A DNA stretch of 64,000 nt from Mesorhizobium tamadayense (GCF_003863365.1 NZ_RQXT01000002.1:124001-188000); one strand, 5' to 3'. Shown: positions 20,387 to 32,450, numbered from the stretch's first letter. The notes: a model not told the origin generated them from the sequence alone. Made by a program: numbers and translations.

Positions 20387-21694
20387 TTAAAAACTGTCTC
20401 TCAACCACTGACTCATGCGATGCAGTTTTCCGCCCGTTCCGGTCATTCTGAAACCGGAAAGTCCTTTCGCCGAATGGCTTTCGAAGCTCGCCATCTGCGG
20501 ATAGATCAGAAGCCCGACCGGGGCCGAGAACGCCGGCCCCTTGGCCGCTTCGGGCAGGCCCGCCACGCCGAGCGGCCGGCCGATGCGCACATTGCGTCCG
20601 AGGATGCGGCGCGCCGCTTCCGGCAGGCCGGCCAGTTGGCTGGCGCCGCCGGTGAGAACGACGCGCTTGCCGACGGCGTTGCCGTAGCCCGACTTGTTCA
20701 GCCGGTCGCGCAAGAGTTCCAGCGTCTCGTCGATGCGCGCGCGGATGATGCGCGTCATCACCGAACGCGGTATCTGCAAGGGCAACTCGCCTTCCTCGCC
20801 GATCGGCTGGATCGAGACCAGGTCGCGGTCGTCGGCGCTGCCGGGCAGAGCCGAGCCATGCATCACCTTCAGCCGTTCGGCGGCGTCGAGCGAGGTCGAC
20901 AGACCCTTGGCCATGTCGAGCGTCACATGGTTGCCGCCGATGGCGATGGCGTCGCCATGCACGAACTTGCCTTCCGAGAACACCGAAATCGTCGTGGTGC
21001 CGCCGCCCATGTCGATGCAGGCGGCGCCCATTTCAAGCTCGTCGTCGACCAGCGCCGCGAGACCGCTTGCATAGGGCGTCGCCACCATGCGCTCGACCGA
21101 CAGATGCGAGCGGTTGATGCAGAGTTCCAGGTTGCGCATGGGCGCGGCGTCGCCGGTCAGCACATGCATGTCGACGCCGAGCGCGTCGCCGACCATGCCG
21201 CGCGGATCGCGCACGCCGCGTTCGGCATCGAGCGAGAAGCCCACGGGAAGCGAATGAACCACCTCCCGCTCGGTCCGCAATGCCTGCTTTGCGCCGGCGC
21301 CAAGCACGCGTTTGATGTCGGCTTCCTCGACCTGGTGGCCACCGAGATTGATGGTTGCCGAGAAGGCCTCGCTCTTCAGCCGGCCGGCCGTCATGTTGAC
21401 GATGAGGGAATCGACGGTGAGCCCCGCCATGCGCTCCGCCGCATCGACGGCAAGCCGGATTGCGTGCTCGGCGCGGTCGAGATCGACCACGACGCCCGAC
21501 TTCACGCCCTGCGATTTCTGGTGGCCGATGCCGATCACCTGGATGCGATGCGAGCGCCCGCGCAAGAGCTTGCCGTCCTCGCGCGGTTTCAGCTTCGCCA
21601 CCACGCAGCAAACCTTGCTCGAGCCGACGTCGAGCACGGTCAGCGTGCCCGACCGGCGCGAGGAAGCATCACCGCTGCCGCCAAGCCAGCTCAT
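20387..21694 (-). CDS. ftsA: cell division protein FtsA
   Basis: A 435-residue actin-fold ATPase that anchors FtsZ filaments to the membrane. The phosphate-1 loop LDVGSSKVCCVVAK opens the protein at about residue 21, the 1C domain follows, and the second phosphate loop IDMGGGTTTISVFSEGKF is near residue 220. The end of the protein (MHRMSQWLRDSF) is the amphipathic helix that FtsA uses for membrane binding. The first ATG overlaps the ftsQ stop as ATGA at 21691-21694, so translation is coupled to ftsQ. Confidence 0.96.
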   Translation of the reverse strand: MSWLGGSGDASSRRSGTLTVLDVGSSKVCCVVAKLKPREDGKLLRGRSHRIQVIGIGHQKSQGVKSGVVVDLDRAEHAIRLAVDAAERMAGLTVDSLIVNMTAGRLKSEAFSATINLGGHQVEEADIKRVLGAGAKQALRTEREVVHSLPVGFSLDAERGVRDPRGMVGDALGVDMHVLTGDAAPMRNLELCINRSHLSVERMVATPYASGLAALVDDELEMGAACIDMGGGTTTISVFSEGKFVHGDAIAIGGNHVTLDMAKGLSTSLDAAERLKVMHGSALPGSADDRDLVSIQPIGEEGELPLQIPRSVMTRIIRARIDETLELLRDRLNKSGYGNAVGKRVVLTGGASQLAGLPEAARRILGRNVRIGRPLGVAGLPEAAKGPAFSAPVGLLIYPQMASFESHSAKGLSGFRMTGTGGKLHRMSQWLRDSF

Positions 21695-22629
21695 ATCTTC
21701 GTCTCCGGCTTGCGCTTTAGGTTCTTCGGCTTTTCATTGAGCGCCGCCTGCCGCTGCGTCGCGGCTTCCGGCGACAGCTCCACGACCAGCCGATCCGGCA
21801 AGCGCATGTCGACGGCGGCGATGTCGCGCGTCAAAAGCCCGTTGTCATGATCGAGCTTGACCAGATCGGCGATTGCCTGGTCCTCTCCATCTTCCGGCAG
21901 CTTCACCGTGATGCCATTCTCGAGCTTGATATCCCAGCGGCGCTCGCCGACCCGGATGTAGCCTTTGACCCGCGCAGCGAGCTCGGGATAGCGCTTTATC
22001 TTGTCGAGGAACTCCGGGGCCTTGGCCGGCGCCCCCGTGCCGATGATCAGCGGCAGCAAAGCCTGCTTGCCGCCCGAGAACGGTGCGATCACCTCGCCCG
22101 ACCGCTCGATGACCGAAAGCGAACTGCCCTGCTGCCAGAGCGCGAAAGGTTCGCGCTCCTCGACGCGCACTTCCAGCGTATGCGGATAGATCTTGCGCAC
22201 CGCCGACACCTCGACCCAGGGCAACGTCGCGATGCGCTCGCGCGCGGCCTCGGCGTCGAAGCCGATCAGCGATGTCCAGCCGTCGAGGCCAAGCCGGTCC
22301 AGTATGTCGATCTCTGAAGTCTGGCGGTTGCCGACGACCTTGATCTGGTCGACGGCAAAACCGGTTCGGGCCGTAACGCCCTGCACGATGCTGTCGGCAT
22401 AGCCGCCGAGATAGGCGCCGTAGGCTCCGGCAGATGCCAACAAGGCAGCCGAGAGGATTGCGGCCGAAAAGCGCGGCGCCTCGTACTCGCCACCGCAGAG
22501 ACGTGCAAGCAGACGCACCGGTCGCCGAAGCTGGCGCGGCAACACGAAATGGTCGAACGACAGCGGCACGCCGAACAGCGCAGGCCCAACCCCGCCGCCT
22601 TTGCCCTGTCCCCACCTCAACGCAGACAC
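21691..22629 (-). CDS. ftsQ: cell division protein FtsQ, GTG start
   Basis: A 312-residue bitopic protein of the FtsQLB complex. A cytoplasmic N-terminus of about 55 residues precedes one transmembrane helix ([19 protein letters not shown]), then the periplasmic POTRA domain ([20 protein letters not shown]) and the beta domain. I chose the GTG at 22629 because GGAGGA lies seven bases ahead. It overlaps the end of ddl by 13 bases, consistent with coupled translation. The basic N-terminus is longer than in E. coli, as is usual in Rhizobiales. Confidence 0.93.
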   Translation of the reverse strand: MSALRWGQGKGGGVGPALFGVPLSFDHFVLPRQLRRPVRLLARLCGGEYEAPRFSAAILSAALLASAGAYGAYLGGYADSIVQGVTARTGFAVDQIKVVGNRQTSEIDILDRLGLDGWTSLIGFDAEAARERIATLPWVEVSAVRKIYPHTLEVRVEEREPFALWQQGSSLSVIERSGEVIAPFSGGKQALLPLIIGTGAPAKAPEFLDKIKRYPELAARVKGYIRVGERRWDIKLENGITVKLPEDGEDQAIADLVKLDHDNGLLTRDIAAVDMRLPDRLVVELSPEAATQRQAALNEKPKNLKRKPETKI

Positions 22630-23543
22630 GAAGCGTCCTCCACCATCCAACTCAACAGATCGCCGAACGAATGCCCCGCTTGCGCGGCGATTTCAGGCAC
22701 CAGAGACGTCGGCGTCATGCCCGGCTGGGTGTTGATCTCGAGCCAGACAACCTCGCCGTTTTCGGAGTGACGGTCGTCGTAACGGAAGTCCGACCGGGAA
22801 ACGCCCCGGCAGCCGATAGCAAGATGAGCCTTGAGGGCCAGTGTCTGTATTTTTTGGTAAATATTCGGTGAAATTTTTGCAGGGGTTTCGTGTTTTGATC
22901 CGCCAGGCACGTACTTTGAATCGTAGTCGTAGAAGGAATGGCCGGTCGGGATGATCTCGCAGACCCCGAGCGCCACGTCGCCCATCACCGCGCAGGTCAA
23001 TTCGCGCCCGTGGATGTAACGCTCGACCATGACGATCTCGCCATATTGCCACTCGGACGAGCCGATCACCTGCGGCGGATGCGACTGCCCCTCATGCACG
23101 ATGACGACGCCGAAGCTCGAGCCTTCATTGACCGGCTTCACCACATAAGGCGGCTTCATCGGATGCTTATTCCGAATGGCGAAGCGGTTGACCACCTTCG
23201 ATTCCGCGACCGGAATGCCGGACGCCTTGGCGACCTTCTTGGCTTGTTCCTTGTTCATGGCGAGCGCCGAAGCGAGCACACCCGAATGGGTGTAGGGAAT
23301 TGCGAGATATTCGAGAATTCCCTGGATCGTGCCGTCCTCGCCGAACGGGCCATGCAGCGCATTGAAGGCGACATCGGGCTTGAGCTCGGCAAGCACGGAC
23401 CCGATATCGCGCGAAACGTCGACGCGGGTGACCTGATAGCCTTCATTCTCGAGCGCATCCGCACATGCCTTCCCCGAGGACAGAGACACGGGCCGCTCCG
23501 AGGAGAATCCACCCAGGAGAACAGCCACATGCTTCTTCTTCAT
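22617..23543 (-). CDS. ddl: D-alanine--D-alanine ligase
   Basis: A 308-residue ATP-grasp enzyme making the D-Ala-D-Ala dipeptide for lipid II. The N-terminal [16 protein letters not shown], the substrate loop [30 protein letters not shown] with the ATP-binding Lys, and the metal-binding EINTQPGMT are all present. The ATG at 23543 follows AGGGGGTGA. It is the first gene after the 311-base GANTC-rich gap, so it probably begins a ddl-ftsQ-ftsA-ftsZ transcript. Its end overlaps ftsQ. Confidence 0.96.
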   Translation of the reverse strand: MKKKHVAVLLGGFSSERPVSLSSGKACADALENEGYQVTRVDVSRDIGSVLAELKPDVAFNALHGPFGEDGTIQGILEYLAIPYTHSGVLASALAMNKEQAKKVAKASGIPVAESKVVNRFAIRNKHPMKPPYVVKPVNEGSSFGVVIVHEGQSHPPQVIGSSEWQYGEIVMVERYIHGRELTCAVMGDVALGVCEIIPTGHSFYDYDSKYVPGGSKHETPAKISPNIYQKIQTLALKAHLAIGCRGVSRSDFRYDDRHSENGEVVWLEINTQPGMTPTSLVPEIAAQAGHSFGDLLSWMVEDASCLR

Positions 23544-23854
23544 CCCGTCACCCCCTCTCACGCCGGGCCTGCAACCGATATTTTCCGCACGCAACATTCC
23601 CGCACAGTGAGTCCGAGTCTTCCGGCAGGTTGACCCCCAGACGGAAAACGCGAGTAACGCGTCAAACGACTCAAATCAGGAAACGCTTCAGGGCAGAGAA
23701 TCAGAGAGTTGATTCCCTGGCAAGTGTCTATGATTCCGAGAGATTCACTTTCCGCGAAAACGGGTCAGAAAAGCGTGTTGTTGAGTCTTTGTGGCAACGC
23801 TGGACGGGCTCGCCGACCACGCAAGTTCAAGCACTACGTGAACATCGCTGCGGG
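23544..23854. promoter_or_regulatory. GANTC-rich spacer ahead of ddl-ftsQAZ
   Basis: There is no coding signal. Eight GANTC sites, the target of the cell-cycle methylase CcrM, start at 23609, 23615, 23668, 23698, 23711, 23732, 23742 and 23783. All other junctions from mraZ to ftsA are overlapping or at most 55 bases, so this is the natural place for an internal promoter driving ddl-ftsQ-ftsA-ftsZ. No clear TTAA-N7-TTAA CtrA box was seen. Confidence 0.65.
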
Positions 23855-24820
23855 CTAGAGAAGCTGCCCCAGGAACTCCTGCACCGCGTGGCCGGGGCGA
23901 AAATTGCCCAGCCGCTTGATTTCCCAGTGCAAACGGATGCCCGAATGTTCCAGCACCCGCGCCCGTACCGTCTCGCCGAGATATTCGAGGTCGTAGCCGG
24001 TCGCGGTGCCGGTATTGATCATGAAGTTGCAGTGCATGGGCGACATCTGCGCGCCACCGATCATCAGCCCGCGGCAGCCGGCCTTGTCGATCTCTTTCCA
24101 GGCCGACGTGCCTTCGGGATTCTTGAAGGTCGAGCCGCCGGTCTTCTCGCGGATCGGCTGCACCGTCTCGCGATGGTTCTGCACAGCATCCATCGCCGCC
24201 TTGATCGCCGCCTTGTCTTCCGGAACGCCTTCGAAAATGGCGGAGGTGAAGATCAATCCGGCGGGTGCCGATGAGTGGCGATAGGAATAACCCATGGCGG
24301 GGTTGCTTAGCGTATGGACATTGCCGGCACGGTCGAGCGCCCGCACCTCGACGACCCGCTCACGCGTCTCGACGCCATTGGCGCCAGCATTCATCAGCAG
24401 CGCTCCGCCGATAGCGCCGGGAATACCGTGTAAGAAATGGAAACCGCCGATCCCAGCCTCATAGGCAACCGCTGCGAGGCGCTTGTCCGGCGTCGCGGCG
24501 CCCGCCCTAATGGAGGTCGATCCGGTAACTTCGGCCTCGCCAAAGCCCTTGGCCGACAACCTGACCACGAAACCCGAAATGCCGCCGTCGCGCACCAAAA
24601 GGTTCGAGCCGACACCGACGACCGTGATCGGGATTTCCTCCGGCACCGCGCGCAGGAAGGCAGCGAGGTCCTCCTCGTCGGCCGGCTGGAACAATGCTTC
24701 CGCCAGGCCGCCGGCACGAAACCAGGTGATCTTGTCCATCTCGGCATTGGGCGTGACGCGGCCGCGCAGGCCGGCGAGCTTGTCGCCGAGTTTATCGATC
24801 AGGTCTTGGCCGCGCATCAT
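23855..24820 (-). CDS. murB: UDP-N-acetylenolpyruvoylglucosamine reductase MurB
   Basis: A 321-residue FAD enzyme that makes UDP-MurNAc. The FAD-binding stretch [19 protein letters not shown], the [15 protein letters not shown] loop and the catalytic Ser region [10 protein letters not shown] are present; it is of the short type I/II layout common in alphaproteobacteria. The ATG at 24820 forms ATGA with the murC stop. It ends the first tightly packed part of the dcw operon; the next gene, ddl, lies beyond the 311-base spacer. Confidence 0.95.
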   Translation of the reverse strand: MMRGQDLIDKLGDKLAGLRGRVTPNAEMDKITWFRAGGLAEALFQPADEEDLAAFLRAVPEEIPITVVGVGSNLLVRDGGISGFVVRLSAKGFGEAEVTGSTSIRAGAATPDKRLAAVAYEAGIGGFHFLHGIPGAIGGALLMNAGANGVETRERVVEVRALDRAGNVHTLSNPAMGYSYRHSSAPAGLIFTSAIFEGVPEDKAAIKAAMDAVQNHRETVQPIREKTGGSTFKNPEGTSAWKEIDKAGCRGLMIGGAQMSPMHCNFMINTGTATGYDLEYLGETVRARVLEHSGIRLHWEIKRLGNFRPGHAVQEFLGQLL

Positions 24821-26220
24821 GAGGGGGCCCCGAGTTCCTTGGGCAGCGCGTAGGCCCATTGCGTGATGTTGCCGGCGCCGAGGAAGACGACGAAGTCGCC
24901 GGGCTTGGCAAGCTCGCGAATGGCCGGCGCGACCGCCGCCGGACCTTCGATATAGCGCGCGTCGCGGTGGCCGCCAGCGCGGATGCGCGACACCAGCGTG
25001 TCCGAGGTCACGCCATCGATCGGCTCCTCGCCGGCCGCATAGACCGGCGCCACCATCACCGTGTCGGCATCGTTGAAGCAGACGGAGAACTCTTCGAACA
25101 GGTCGTGCAGCCGGGTGAAGCGGTGCGGCTGCGCGATCGCGATGACGCGGCCCTTGGTAGCGCTGCGCGCGGCCTTCAGCACCGCCGCGATCTCGACCGG
25201 GTGGTGACCGTAATCGTCGAACACCTCGACCCCGTTCCAGGAGCCGGTGTGGGTGAAGCGCCGCTTGACGCCGGCGAAGGACGACAGGCCTTTCTTGATC
25301 GCCTCGGCCGACAGGCCGAGCTCATGCGCGACCGCGATCGCCGCCGTTGCGTTGGACACATTGTGGTGGCCAGGCATGGGCAGCCGCAGACCGGCGATCG
25401 TCGTTGTGCCCCGCCCCTTGCGGTCGCGGATCACCACGTCGAATTCGGATACGGCTCCTTCCATGCGATGGTTGGTGAAGCGCACGTCGGCCTGGGCGTT
25501 CTCGCCGTAGGTGATGACGCGCCGGTCTTCGATGCGGCCGACCAGCGCCTGCACCTCCGGATGGTCCGTGCACATCACGCCGAAGCCGTAGAACGGCACG
25601 TTCTCGACGAACTGGCGAAACGCCTCGCGCACCTTGTCGAAACTGCCATAGTGGTCGAGGTGCTCAGGATCGATGTTGGTGACGACGGCGATGTCGGCCG
25701 GCAGCTTTAGGAACGTGCCGTCGCTCTCGTCGGCCTCGACCACCATCCACTCGCCGTCGCCCATGCGGGCATTGGTGCCGTAGGCGTTGATGATGCCGCC
25801 ATTGATGACGGTCGGATCGAGCCCGCCGGCTTCGAGGAGCGTCGCCACCATCGAGGTTGTCGTCGTCTTGCCGTGCGTGCCGCCGATGGCGACCGCCTGG
25901 CGGAAGCGCATCAACTCGGCAAGCATCTCGGCGCGGCGCACGACAGGCAGCAGCTTCTCCCGCGCAGCCTTGAGCTCGGGATTGGATTTCTTGATCGCCG
26001 TCGACACCACCACCACTTCGGCGTCGCCGACGTTCTCGGCCCTGTGGCCGACGAAGCACTCGATGCCTTTGTCGCGCAGACGCTGCACATTGGCGCCGTC
26101 CGCCTGGTCGGAGCCCTGCACCTTGTAGCCGAGATTGTGCAGCACCTCGGCGATGCCGCTCATGCCAATGCCGCCGATGCCGATGAAATGCACGAGGCCA
26201 ATCGTCTGCGGCATCTTCAT
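24817..26220 (-). CDS. murC: UDP-N-acetylmuramate--L-alanine ligase MurC
   Basis: A 467-residue Mur ligase that adds the first amino acid (L-Ala) to UDP-MurNAc. A dinucleotide-type loop [13 protein letters not shown] (residues 13-25) is followed by the ATP P-loop [11 protein letters not shown] at 113-123 and the central-domain [10 protein letters not shown]. The C-terminal domain contains [14 protein letters not shown], diagnostic of MurC. Overlaps of four bases (ATGA) join it to murG upstream and murB downstream. Confidence 0.97.
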   Translation of the reverse strand: MKMPQTIGLVHFIGIGGIGMSGIAEVLHNLGYKVQGSDQADGANVQRLRDKGIECFVGHRAENVGDAEVVVVSTAIKKSNPELKAAREKLLPVVRRAEMLAELMRFRQAVAIGGTHGKTTTTSMVATLLEAGGLDPTVINGGIINAYGTNARMGDGEWMVVEADESDGTFLKLPADIAVVTNIDPEHLDHYGSFDKVREAFRQFVENVPFYGFGVMCTDHPEVQALVGRIEDRRVITYGENAQADVRFTNHRMEGAVSEFDVVIRDRKGRGTTTIAGLRLPMPGHHNVSNATAAIAVAHELGLSAEAIKKGLSSFAGVKRRFTHTGSWNGVEVFDDYGHHPVEIAAVLKAARSATKGRVIAIAQPHRFTRLHDLFEEFSVCFNDADTVMVAPVYAAGEEPIDGVTSDTLVSRIRAGGHRDARYIEGPAAVAPAIRELAKPGDFVVFLGAGNITQWAYALPKELGAPS

Positions 26221-27341
26221 GCGCGCGTCCTCCTATAGTCCGAAACCGTTTTGCCGGACGCAATAGCCTCTGTCAGGTCGGCGAGCAACCGCGCAGCGTC
26301 GGGTTTTCCGGCCGAGCGGGCGGCCGCGGCCATCGCCTTCAGCCTGCCGGGCTCCTGCATCAGCCCGCCGACCAGCGCGGCGATCCGCTCGGCCGACAGC
26401 GTGGATTGCGGATGCACCTCGGCTCCACCGGCGGCGGCGAGCGCCGCGGCATTCGCCGCCTGGTCATGATCGAGGGCATGCGGATAAGGCACGAACAGCG
26501 CGGGACGGCCGATGACGGCGATCTCCGATACGGTCGATGCGCCGGAACGCGACATCACCAGATGCGCCGCCGCCATGCGCGCCGCCATGTCGGTGAAGAA
26601 GGGCGAGACCTGCGCATCGACGCCAAGGTTGGCATAGGCGGCCCTCACCCGCGCCACGTCTTCCGCCCGCGCCTGCTGGGTAATCTCCAGCCGTTTGCGC
26701 TGTGCCTCGGGCAGAAGCGCGATCGCCGCCGGCACGGCATCGGAAAAGAACTGCGCGCCCTGGCTGCCGCCGAACACCAGGAAGCGGAACGGCTCGGCGT
26801 CGTTGGATGCCAGGTAAGGGGTCTTTGCCGCTTCCAGTATCCGCGGCCTCACCGGGTTGCCGGTGGTCACCGTCTTGGCGCCTTCGGCACTTGCGCCTTC
26901 CGGCAAGAAGCCGCCGGCAATGGCGTCGACCCGGGCGGCCAGGGCCTTGTTGGCGCGACCCATGACAGCGTTCTGCTCATGGATCAGCGTCGGCACCTTG
27001 CGCCGGGTCGCCGCATAGAGCGGCGGCAGCGTCGGATAGCCGCCGAAGCCGACGACGGCCTCGGGCTTGATCCTGGCAATGACACGCCCGGCCCTGCGGA
27101 CGCCCTGCCAGATCGTCCAGAAGGCCGAGAGCACGGCGATCGGGTTCTTCGAGCCCAGCGTAGCCGAAGGAATCGAGTGGATGTCGGCGGCGGGAAAATG
27201 GCCGGAGTAGCGCTCGGCGCGACGGTCGGTGGCAAGATGCACCTCCCAGCCGCGCTCGATCAGCTCATGCGCAAGCGCCTCGGCAGGGAACAGATGTCCG
27301 CCCGTTCCGCCAGCCGCCAGCAGGATGACACCCTTCGACAT
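26217..27341 (-). CDS. murG: lipid II-forming GlcNAc transferase MurG
   Basis: A 374-residue GT-B glycosyltransferase at the inner face of the membrane that adds GlcNAc to lipid I. The N-terminal [16 protein letters not shown] (residues 9-24) and the second Gly-rich loop [11 protein letters not shown] are the family motifs, and [13 protein letters not shown] plus [14 protein letters not shown] form the UDP-GlcNAc site. It begins six bases after the ftsW stop and overlaps murC as ATGA. Confidence 0.97.
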   Translation of the reverse strand: MSKGVILLAAGGTGGHLFPAEALAHELIERGWEVHLATDRRAERYSGHFPAADIHSIPSATLGSKNPIAVLSAFWTIWQGVRRAGRVIARIKPEAVVGFGGYPTLPPLYAATRRKVPTLIHEQNAVMGRANKALAARVDAIAGGFLPEGASAEGAKTVTTGNPVRPRILEAAKTPYLASNDAEPFRFLVFGGSQGAQFFSDAVPAAIALLPEAQRKRLEITQQARAEDVARVRAAYANLGVDAQVSPFFTDMAARMAAAHLVMSRSGASTVSEIAVIGRPALFVPYPHALDHDQAANAAALAAAGGAEVHPQSTLSAERIAALVGGLMQEPGRLKAMAAAARSAGKPDAARLLADLTEAIASGKTVSDYRRTRA

Positions 27342-27347
27342 CCCGCC

Positions 27348-28502
27348 TCATTCCGCCGGCATGGCGCGCTGCGAGAAGGTATAGCCGATCTGCTTGCGCT
27401 TTTCGGGATGCCTGCGCGTCAGCGCCAACACCATGCCCATCGAGACGGCGATCGCAATCTGCGAGGAGCCGCCATAGGAGATGAAGGGTAGCGTCATGCC
27501 CTTGGCAGGCATCAGCTGCAGGTTCACGCACATGTTGATGGCCGACTGCAGGCCGAAAACGGTGACCAGCCCGCCGACGGCGTAACGGGTGAAATCGTCA
27601 TGCTCCTTGAGCGCGATGCTCAAGCCGCGCAGCACGATGAAGGCGAAAATCGACATGATGAAGAAGCACATGATCAGGCCGAATTCCTCGCCCGCGACCG
27701 AAAACACGAAGTCGGCGTGGCTGTCCGGAATGACCCGCTTCACCGTTCCCTCGCCCGGGCCGACACCGAACCAGCCGCCATTGATCAGCGCTTCGCGGCC
27801 CATGTCGACCTGGAAGGTGTCGCCTTCGCCGGTGAGGAACTTATCGATGCGGGCGGCGACGTGCGGAAACACCGTATAGGCCGCGAACACGCCGCCGACG
27901 CCGGCGGCGCCAAGCGCGACGATCCAGAACCAGGGCAGGCCGGCCATGAAGAACATCACGCCCCAGGTACCCAGCACCAGCATGGTCTGGCCGAGATCAG
28001 GCTGCGCCACAAGCAGCGAGATCACCAGGGCCAGCAACAGCATGGCGAAGAGATTGCCGGGAATGTCGGGCTGGCGCTTATGCTCGGCAAAAAGCCAGGC
28101 GCAGATGATGACGAAGGCAGGCTTCAGGAACTCGGACGGCTGGATCGAAAGCCCGGCGAGCGACACCCAGCGCCGCGCGCCCTTCACCTCGACGCCGATG
28201 TAGAGCACCGCCACCATCAGCACCAGCATGATGCAGAGCATCACCAGCGACATGCGCCTTATTTGCCGGGCCTCCAGGAAGGAGACGGCCAGCATCACGA
28301 TGAGAGCCGGGATGGTGAAGATGATCTGCCTTGTGGCGAAGTGGAAGCTGTCGAGACCGATGCGCTCGGCGACCGCCGGGCTCGCCGCGAAGGACAGGAC
28401 GATGCCCAGCCCCATTAGCGACAGGAATGCCGCCAGGAACCAGCGATCGATCGTCCACCACCATGTTGCGACTGGACTTTTGTCGAGACGGCTTTGCATC
28501 AA
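27348..28502 (-). CDS. ftsW: peptidoglycan glycosyltransferase FtsW
   Basis: A 384-residue SEDS protein with about ten transmembrane helices that polymerises lipid II at the septum with FtsI. The catalytic Asp region [19 protein letters not shown] and the late motif [15 protein letters not shown] are typical. The ATG overlaps the murD stop as ATGA at 28499-28502. Having ftsW between murD and murG is the common gammaproteobacterial and alphaproteobacterial order. Confidence 0.96.
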   Translation of the reverse strand: MMQSRLDKSPVATWWWTIDRWFLAAFLSLMGLGIVLSFAASPAVAERIGLDSFHFATRQIIFTIPALIVMLAVSFLEARQIRRMSLVMLCIMLVLMVAVLYIGVEVKGARRWVSLAGLSIQPSEFLKPAFVIICAWLFAEHKRQPDIPGNLFAMLLLALVISLLVAQPDLGQTMLVLGTWGVMFFMAGLPWFWIVALGAAGVGGVFAAYTVFPHVAARIDKFLTGEGDTFQVDMGREALINGGWFGVGPGEGTVKRVIPDSHADFVFSVAGEEFGLIMCFFIMSIFAFIVLRGLSIALKEHDDFTRYAVGGLVTVFGLQSAINMCVNLQLMPAKGMTLPFISYGGSSQIAIAVSMGMVLALTRRHPEKRKQIGYTFSQRAMPAE

Positions 28503-29899
28503 CGTGGTCCTCCGATGGGTTTCACACCATCAATAGCAGTCGCAGCTTGCCTGAAGGCTTCGCCGCGTACCTCGAAATTCTTGAACTGGTCGAAACTGGC
28601 GCAGGCCGGCGAAAGCAGCACGACCGCCTCGCCGCCGCTGTCGCTCGCCGCGTCATGGGCAGCGTGCTCGACCGCGGCAGCCAGCGTTCCCGATATCTCG
28701 TAAGGCACCGCTTCGCCGAGCGTGGCGGAAAAGGCGGGCGCCGCCTCGCCGATCAGATAGGCCTTGGCGATGCGCGGGAAGAAGCCCCGCAGCGGCTCGA
28801 TGCCGCCTTCCTTGGGCAAGCCGCCGGCGATCCAGTAGATGCGGTTGAAGCTCGACAAAGCGGGTGCTGCCGCATCGGCATTGGTCGCCTTGGAATCGTT
28901 GACGAACAGCACATGATCCTTGCGGCCGACCTGCTCCATGCGATGCGCCAGCCCTGGGAAGCTTTCCAGACCCGCCTGGATCTCGCCAAGCTCGAGGCCG
29001 ACCCTCAGGCAGGCGGCAACGGCGGCCAGTGCGTTCTGCGCATTGTGCTGGCCGCGCAGCGAGCCGATGCCCTCGAGGAAGGCAATACGACTGTAGCGGC
29101 CGTGCACGGCTTCCATCAGATTGGTGCCGTCGGCGAAATAGCCGTCGGTGAGCGGCAGGCGCTTGGAAATGCGGATGACCTGCCGGCCTGCCCGCTCCAG
29201 CCTGTCGGCGATCTGGGCGCACCAGGAATCGTCGACGCCGATGATCGCGGTGTCGCTGCCGGCCACCAGCCTTTCCTTGATCGAGGCGTAATGCGCCATC
29301 GTGCCGTGACGGTCGAGATGGTCGGGCGTCAGGTTGAGCAGGATGCCGGCGGTCGGATTGATCGAGGGCGCGAGATCGATCTGGTAGGACGAGCACTCCA
29401 CCACATAGTGCCGTTTGGGCTCGGGCGGATCGAGCGTCATGATGGCGCGGCCGATATTGCCGCCCATCTGGGTGTCGCGTTCGGCGGACTTCAGGATATG
29501 CGCCGCCAGCGCCGTCGTCGTTGATTTGCCGTTGGTGCCGGTGATCGCGATGAAGGGCGCGGCCGGCGCGCGCTGGATCCGCTCGCGGCAGAACAGCTCG
29601 ACGTCGCCGATCACCTCGACGCCGGCGCCGCGCGCCAGCTCCACCGTCCAATGCGGCTTCGGATGCGTGAGTGGCACACCCGGCGACAGGACGAAGGCCG
29701 CGAAACGCGACCAGTCGGCGCCGCGCAGGTCGCCGGTCGCAATGCCGGCGGCGGCCGCCTTGGCGACGCTGTCGGGATTGTCGTCCCAGGTCAGGATCTC
29801 GGCGCCGCCGGCAATTAGCGCATGCGCAGTCGCGATCCCCGAGCCGCCAAGCCCGAAGAGCGAAACGCGTTTGCCTGCGAAGGAAGCGGCGGGGATCAA
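28499..29899 (-). CDS. murD: UDP-N-acetylmuramoylalanine--D-glutamate ligase MurD, TTG start
   Basis: A 466-residue Mur ligase adding D-Glu. The N-terminal dinucleotide-like loop [17 protein letters not shown] and the ATP loop [15 protein letters not shown] are clear, and [17 protein letters not shown] is the MurD C-terminal signature. I take the TTG at 29899 as the start: AGGA is seven bases ahead, it lies eight bases after the mraY stop, and the resulting N-terminus ([15 protein letters not shown]) fits the family. A longer frame upstream would overlap mraY. Confidence 0.94.
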   Translation of the reverse strand: MIPAASFAGKRVSLFGLGGSGIATAHALIAGGAEILTWDDNPDSVAKAAAAGIATGDLRGADWSRFAAFVLSPGVPLTHPKPHWTVELARGAGVEVIGDVELFCRERIQRAPAAPFIAITGTNGKSTTTALAAHILKSAERDTQMGGNIGRAIMTLDPPEPKRHYVVECSSYQIDLAPSINPTAGILLNLTPDHLDRHGTMAHYASIKERLVAGSDTAIIGVDDSWCAQIADRLERAGRQVIRISKRLPLTDGYFADGTNLMEAVHGRYSRIAFLEGIGSLRGQHNAQNALAAVAACLRVGLELGEIQAGLESFPGLAHRMEQVGRKDHVLFVNDSKATNADAAAPALSSFNRIYWIAGGLPKEGGIEPLRGFFPRIAKAYLIGEAAPAFSATLGEAVPYEISGTLAAAVEHAAHDAASDSGGEAVVLLSPACASFDQFKNFEVRGEAFRQAATAIDGVKPIGGPR

Positions 29900-29907
29900 G
29901 CGGTGTC

Positions 29908-30990
29908 CTATCTGAGCTTGAGGGTGGAGAGGCCGACCAGCGCCAGGATGACGGCAATGATCCAGAAGCGGATCACCACCTGGCTCTCGGTCCAACCCAG
30001 CTTTTCGAAATGGTGATGGATCGGCGCCATCAGGAAGACGCGCTTGCCGGTCATCTTGAAATAGCCGACCTGGATGATGACAGACAGGATCTCAACCACG
30101 AACAGGCCACCGACGATGACCAGCACGATCTCGTGCTTGGTGGCGACGGCGATGGTGCCGATCAGGCCGCCCATCGCCAGCGAGCCGGTGTCGCCCATGA
30201 AGATTGCAGCCGGCGGCGCGTTGAACCAGAGGAAGCCGAGGCCGGCGCCGATCACCGCGCCGAGCACGACCGCCAGTTCGCCGGTGCCGGGGACGAAGTG
30301 GATCTGCAGGTATTCGGCAAAGACCGCGTTGCCCGAAAGATAGGCGATGACGCCGAAGGACGCCGCCGCGATCATGATCGGCACGATCGCCAGCCCGTCG
30401 AGGCCGTCGGTCAGGTTCACCGCATTGCCCGCGCCGACGATGACGAAGCAGGAGAACGGCACGAAGAACCAGCCGAGATTGATGAGGAATTCCTTGGCGA
30501 ACGGAAAGGTCAGCGATGACGAGAACGGCGCCTGGCCGTTGTGCATGATCACCCAGGCGGCGATGCCGGCGACGACGAATTCGATCGCCAGCCGCGCCTT
30601 GCCGGAAAAGCCGAGATGCGACTGTTTCGTCACCTTGAGATAGTCGTCGTAGAAACCGATCGAGCCGAAGCCGAGCGTCACCAACATCACAACCCAGACA
30701 TAGATGCTGGAAAGGTTCGCCCACAAAAGCGATGAGCCGATGATGCCGCAAAGGATCATCAGCCCGCCCATGGTCGGCGTTCCGGCCTTCTTGAAATGCG
30801 TCTGCGGGCCGTCGGCGCGGATCGGCTGGCCCTTGCCCTGGCGAAGCCGCAGCGAATTGATGATGGTCGGTCCGAAGATGAAGACGATCAGCGCAGAGGT
30901 GATCAGCGCGCCGCCGGTGCGAAAGGTGATGTAGCGGAAGACATTGAAGGCCGAGATCTTGTCCGCGAAATCAACGAGTAAAGTGAGCAT
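29908..30990 (-). CDS. mraY: phospho-MurNAc-pentapeptide transferase MraY
   Basis: A 360-residue membrane enzyme with ten helices that transfers phospho-MurNAc-pentapeptide to undecaprenyl phosphate to give lipid I. The catalytic aspartates can be seen in GFYDDYLKV and in [13 protein letters not shown], and [11 protein letters not shown] plus the His-rich [12 protein letters not shown] loop complete the active site. It starts 26 bases after murF and ends eight bases before the murD start. Confidence 0.97.
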   Translation of the reverse strand: MLTLLVDFADKISAFNVFRYITFRTGGALITSALIVFIFGPTIINSLRLRQGKGQPIRADGPQTHFKKAGTPTMGGLMILCGIIGSSLLWANLSSIYVWVVMLVTLGFGSIGFYDDYLKVTKQSHLGFSGKARLAIEFVVAGIAAWVIMHNGQAPFSSSLTFPFAKEFLINLGWFFVPFSCFVIVGAGNAVNLTDGLDGLAIVPIMIAAASFGVIAYLSGNAVFAEYLQIHFVPGTGELAVVLGAVIGAGLGFLWFNAPPAAIFMGDTGSLAMGGLIGTIAVATKHEIVLVIVGGLFVVEILSVIIQVGYFKMTGKRVFLMAPIHHHFEKLGWTESQVVIRFWIIAVILALVGLSTLKLR

Positions 30991-31016
30991 GCGCTTCCGT
31001 CCCCCGGAGCCCGACT

Positions 31017-32450
31017 TCAGGTCGGTTCAATGGTTGTGGCTTCCGCCGGAAATCTGCCGAGCAATGCCTCGACCAGCTTCGAAAATCCGATCCCTTTCGA
31101 CGACTTGACCATGACCACGTCGCCGGGCCTGATTGCCGACATCACGATCGGCTTCAGCTCTGCCGCTCCAGCGCGGTACTCGGTTTCGACATCGGCAGGC
31201 AAGACGTCGGCCAGCGCCCGCATCTCCGGGCCGCCGAGAAAAACGTTGCGCGTCCCGGTGCCGACGATGAGTTCGGCAAGCGCGGCATGGAGTTTTGCAG
31301 AGTGGCTGCCCAGCTCCAACATGTCGCCAAGCACGGCGATGCGCCTGCCCTCGCCCGATACCGGCGTGGCGTTGAGCAGCGCCATGGCTGCCGCCATCGA
31401 CGCGGGGTTGGCGTTGTAACTCTCGTCGATCAGCGTGATCGGGCCGTTGGGGTGGTGCAATATGTGGCGCCTGCCGCGCCCGCGCTCGGCCGAAAGATCG
31501 GCGAGCGCCGCCGCGACCTTGTCGAGATCGGCGCCGACCAGTTGCGCGGCGCCCAGAACGGCCAGCACATTCTGCACGATGTGGCGGCCAGGCGCCCCGA
31601 CACGAGCCGCCACGTCCCTTTTGCCGATCTTGACGGCGATGTCGGAATGATCGGCATAAAGCTCGCAGCCAGCAAGGCGGAAGGCCGAACGGGCGTTTTC
31701 GCCGAAGCCGAAGACATGCTCGACACCGGCCTCTTTCGCCATTTTCCCGAGCAGCTTCCAGCGCGGATCGTCTCGGTTGAGCAGCGCGGCGCCGCCGGGC
31801 TCCACCCCCTCGCAAATCTCGGCCTTGGCCATGGCGATCTCGTCGAGATTCTTGAAGAAGCCGAGATGGGCGGCGGCAATCAGCGTGACGATCGCGACAT
31901 GCGGCCTGACCATCTTGACCAGCGGCCTGATCTCGCCGGGATGGTTCATGCCGATCTCGAAGACCGCGTAGTCGCAGTCTTCGGGCATGCGCGCCAAGGT
32001 CAGCGGCACGCCCCAGTGGTTGTTGAACGACTGCGCCGAGGCATGCACCTTGCCGACCGCCGACAGCACGTGGCGCAGCGCTTCCTTGGTGGTCGTCTTG
32101 CCCGCGGAACCTGTCACCGCGATGATTTTCGCCCTTGAGCGGGCGCGCGATGCAATGCCGAGCTTCTCAAGCGCCGCAAGCACGTCCTGCACCACGATCA
32201 TCGGCGCCGTCAGCCTACCGAGCGACGGCAGCTTGCCTTCTGCCACCACCAGCACCGCCGCTCCAGCCTTGACGGCTGCGGTCGCGAAATCATGACCGTC
32301 CATCGTCTCGCCCTTGATGGCGAAGAAGGCGTTTCCGGGCTCGAGACTGCGGCTGTCGATCGAAATGCCGGTAATGCCTTCCGGCAGAGAGCCGACCGGC
32401 CTGCCGCCCATGGCTTCGACGAGCGCTTCCGATGTCCAGAGCAAGCTCAT
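31017..32450 (-). CDS. murF: UDP-MurNAc-tripeptide--D-alanyl-D-alanine ligase MurF
   Basis: A 477-residue Mur ligase that adds the D-Ala-D-Ala made by Ddl. The ATP loop is [13 protein letters not shown], followed by [15 protein letters not shown] (substrate loop) and [10 protein letters not shown]. The C-terminal [13 protein letters not shown] is diagnostic of MurF. The ATG overlaps the murE stop as ATGA at 32447-32450. Confidence 0.97.
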   Translation of the reverse strand: MSLLWTSEALVEAMGGRPVGSLPEGITGISIDSRSLEPGNAFFAIKGETMDGHDFATAAVKAGAAVLVVAEGKLPSLGRLTAPMIVVQDVLAALEKLGIASRARSRAKIIAVTGSAGKTTTKEALRHVLSAVGKVHASAQSFNNHWGVPLTLARMPEDCDYAVFEIGMNHPGEIRPLVKMVRPHVAIVTLIAAAHLGFFKNLDEIAMAKAEICEGVEPGGAALLNRDDPRWKLLGKMAKEAGVEHVFGFGENARSAFRLAGCELYADHSDIAVKIGKRDVAARVGAPGRHIVQNVLAVLGAAQLVGADLDKVAAALADLSAERGRGRRHILHHPNGPITLIDESYNANPASMAAAMALLNATPVSGEGRRIAVLGDMLELGSHSAKLHAALAELIVGTGTRNVFLGGPEMRALADVLPADVETEYRAGAAELKPIVMSAIRPGDVVMVKSSKGIGFSKLVEALLGRFPAEATTIEPT

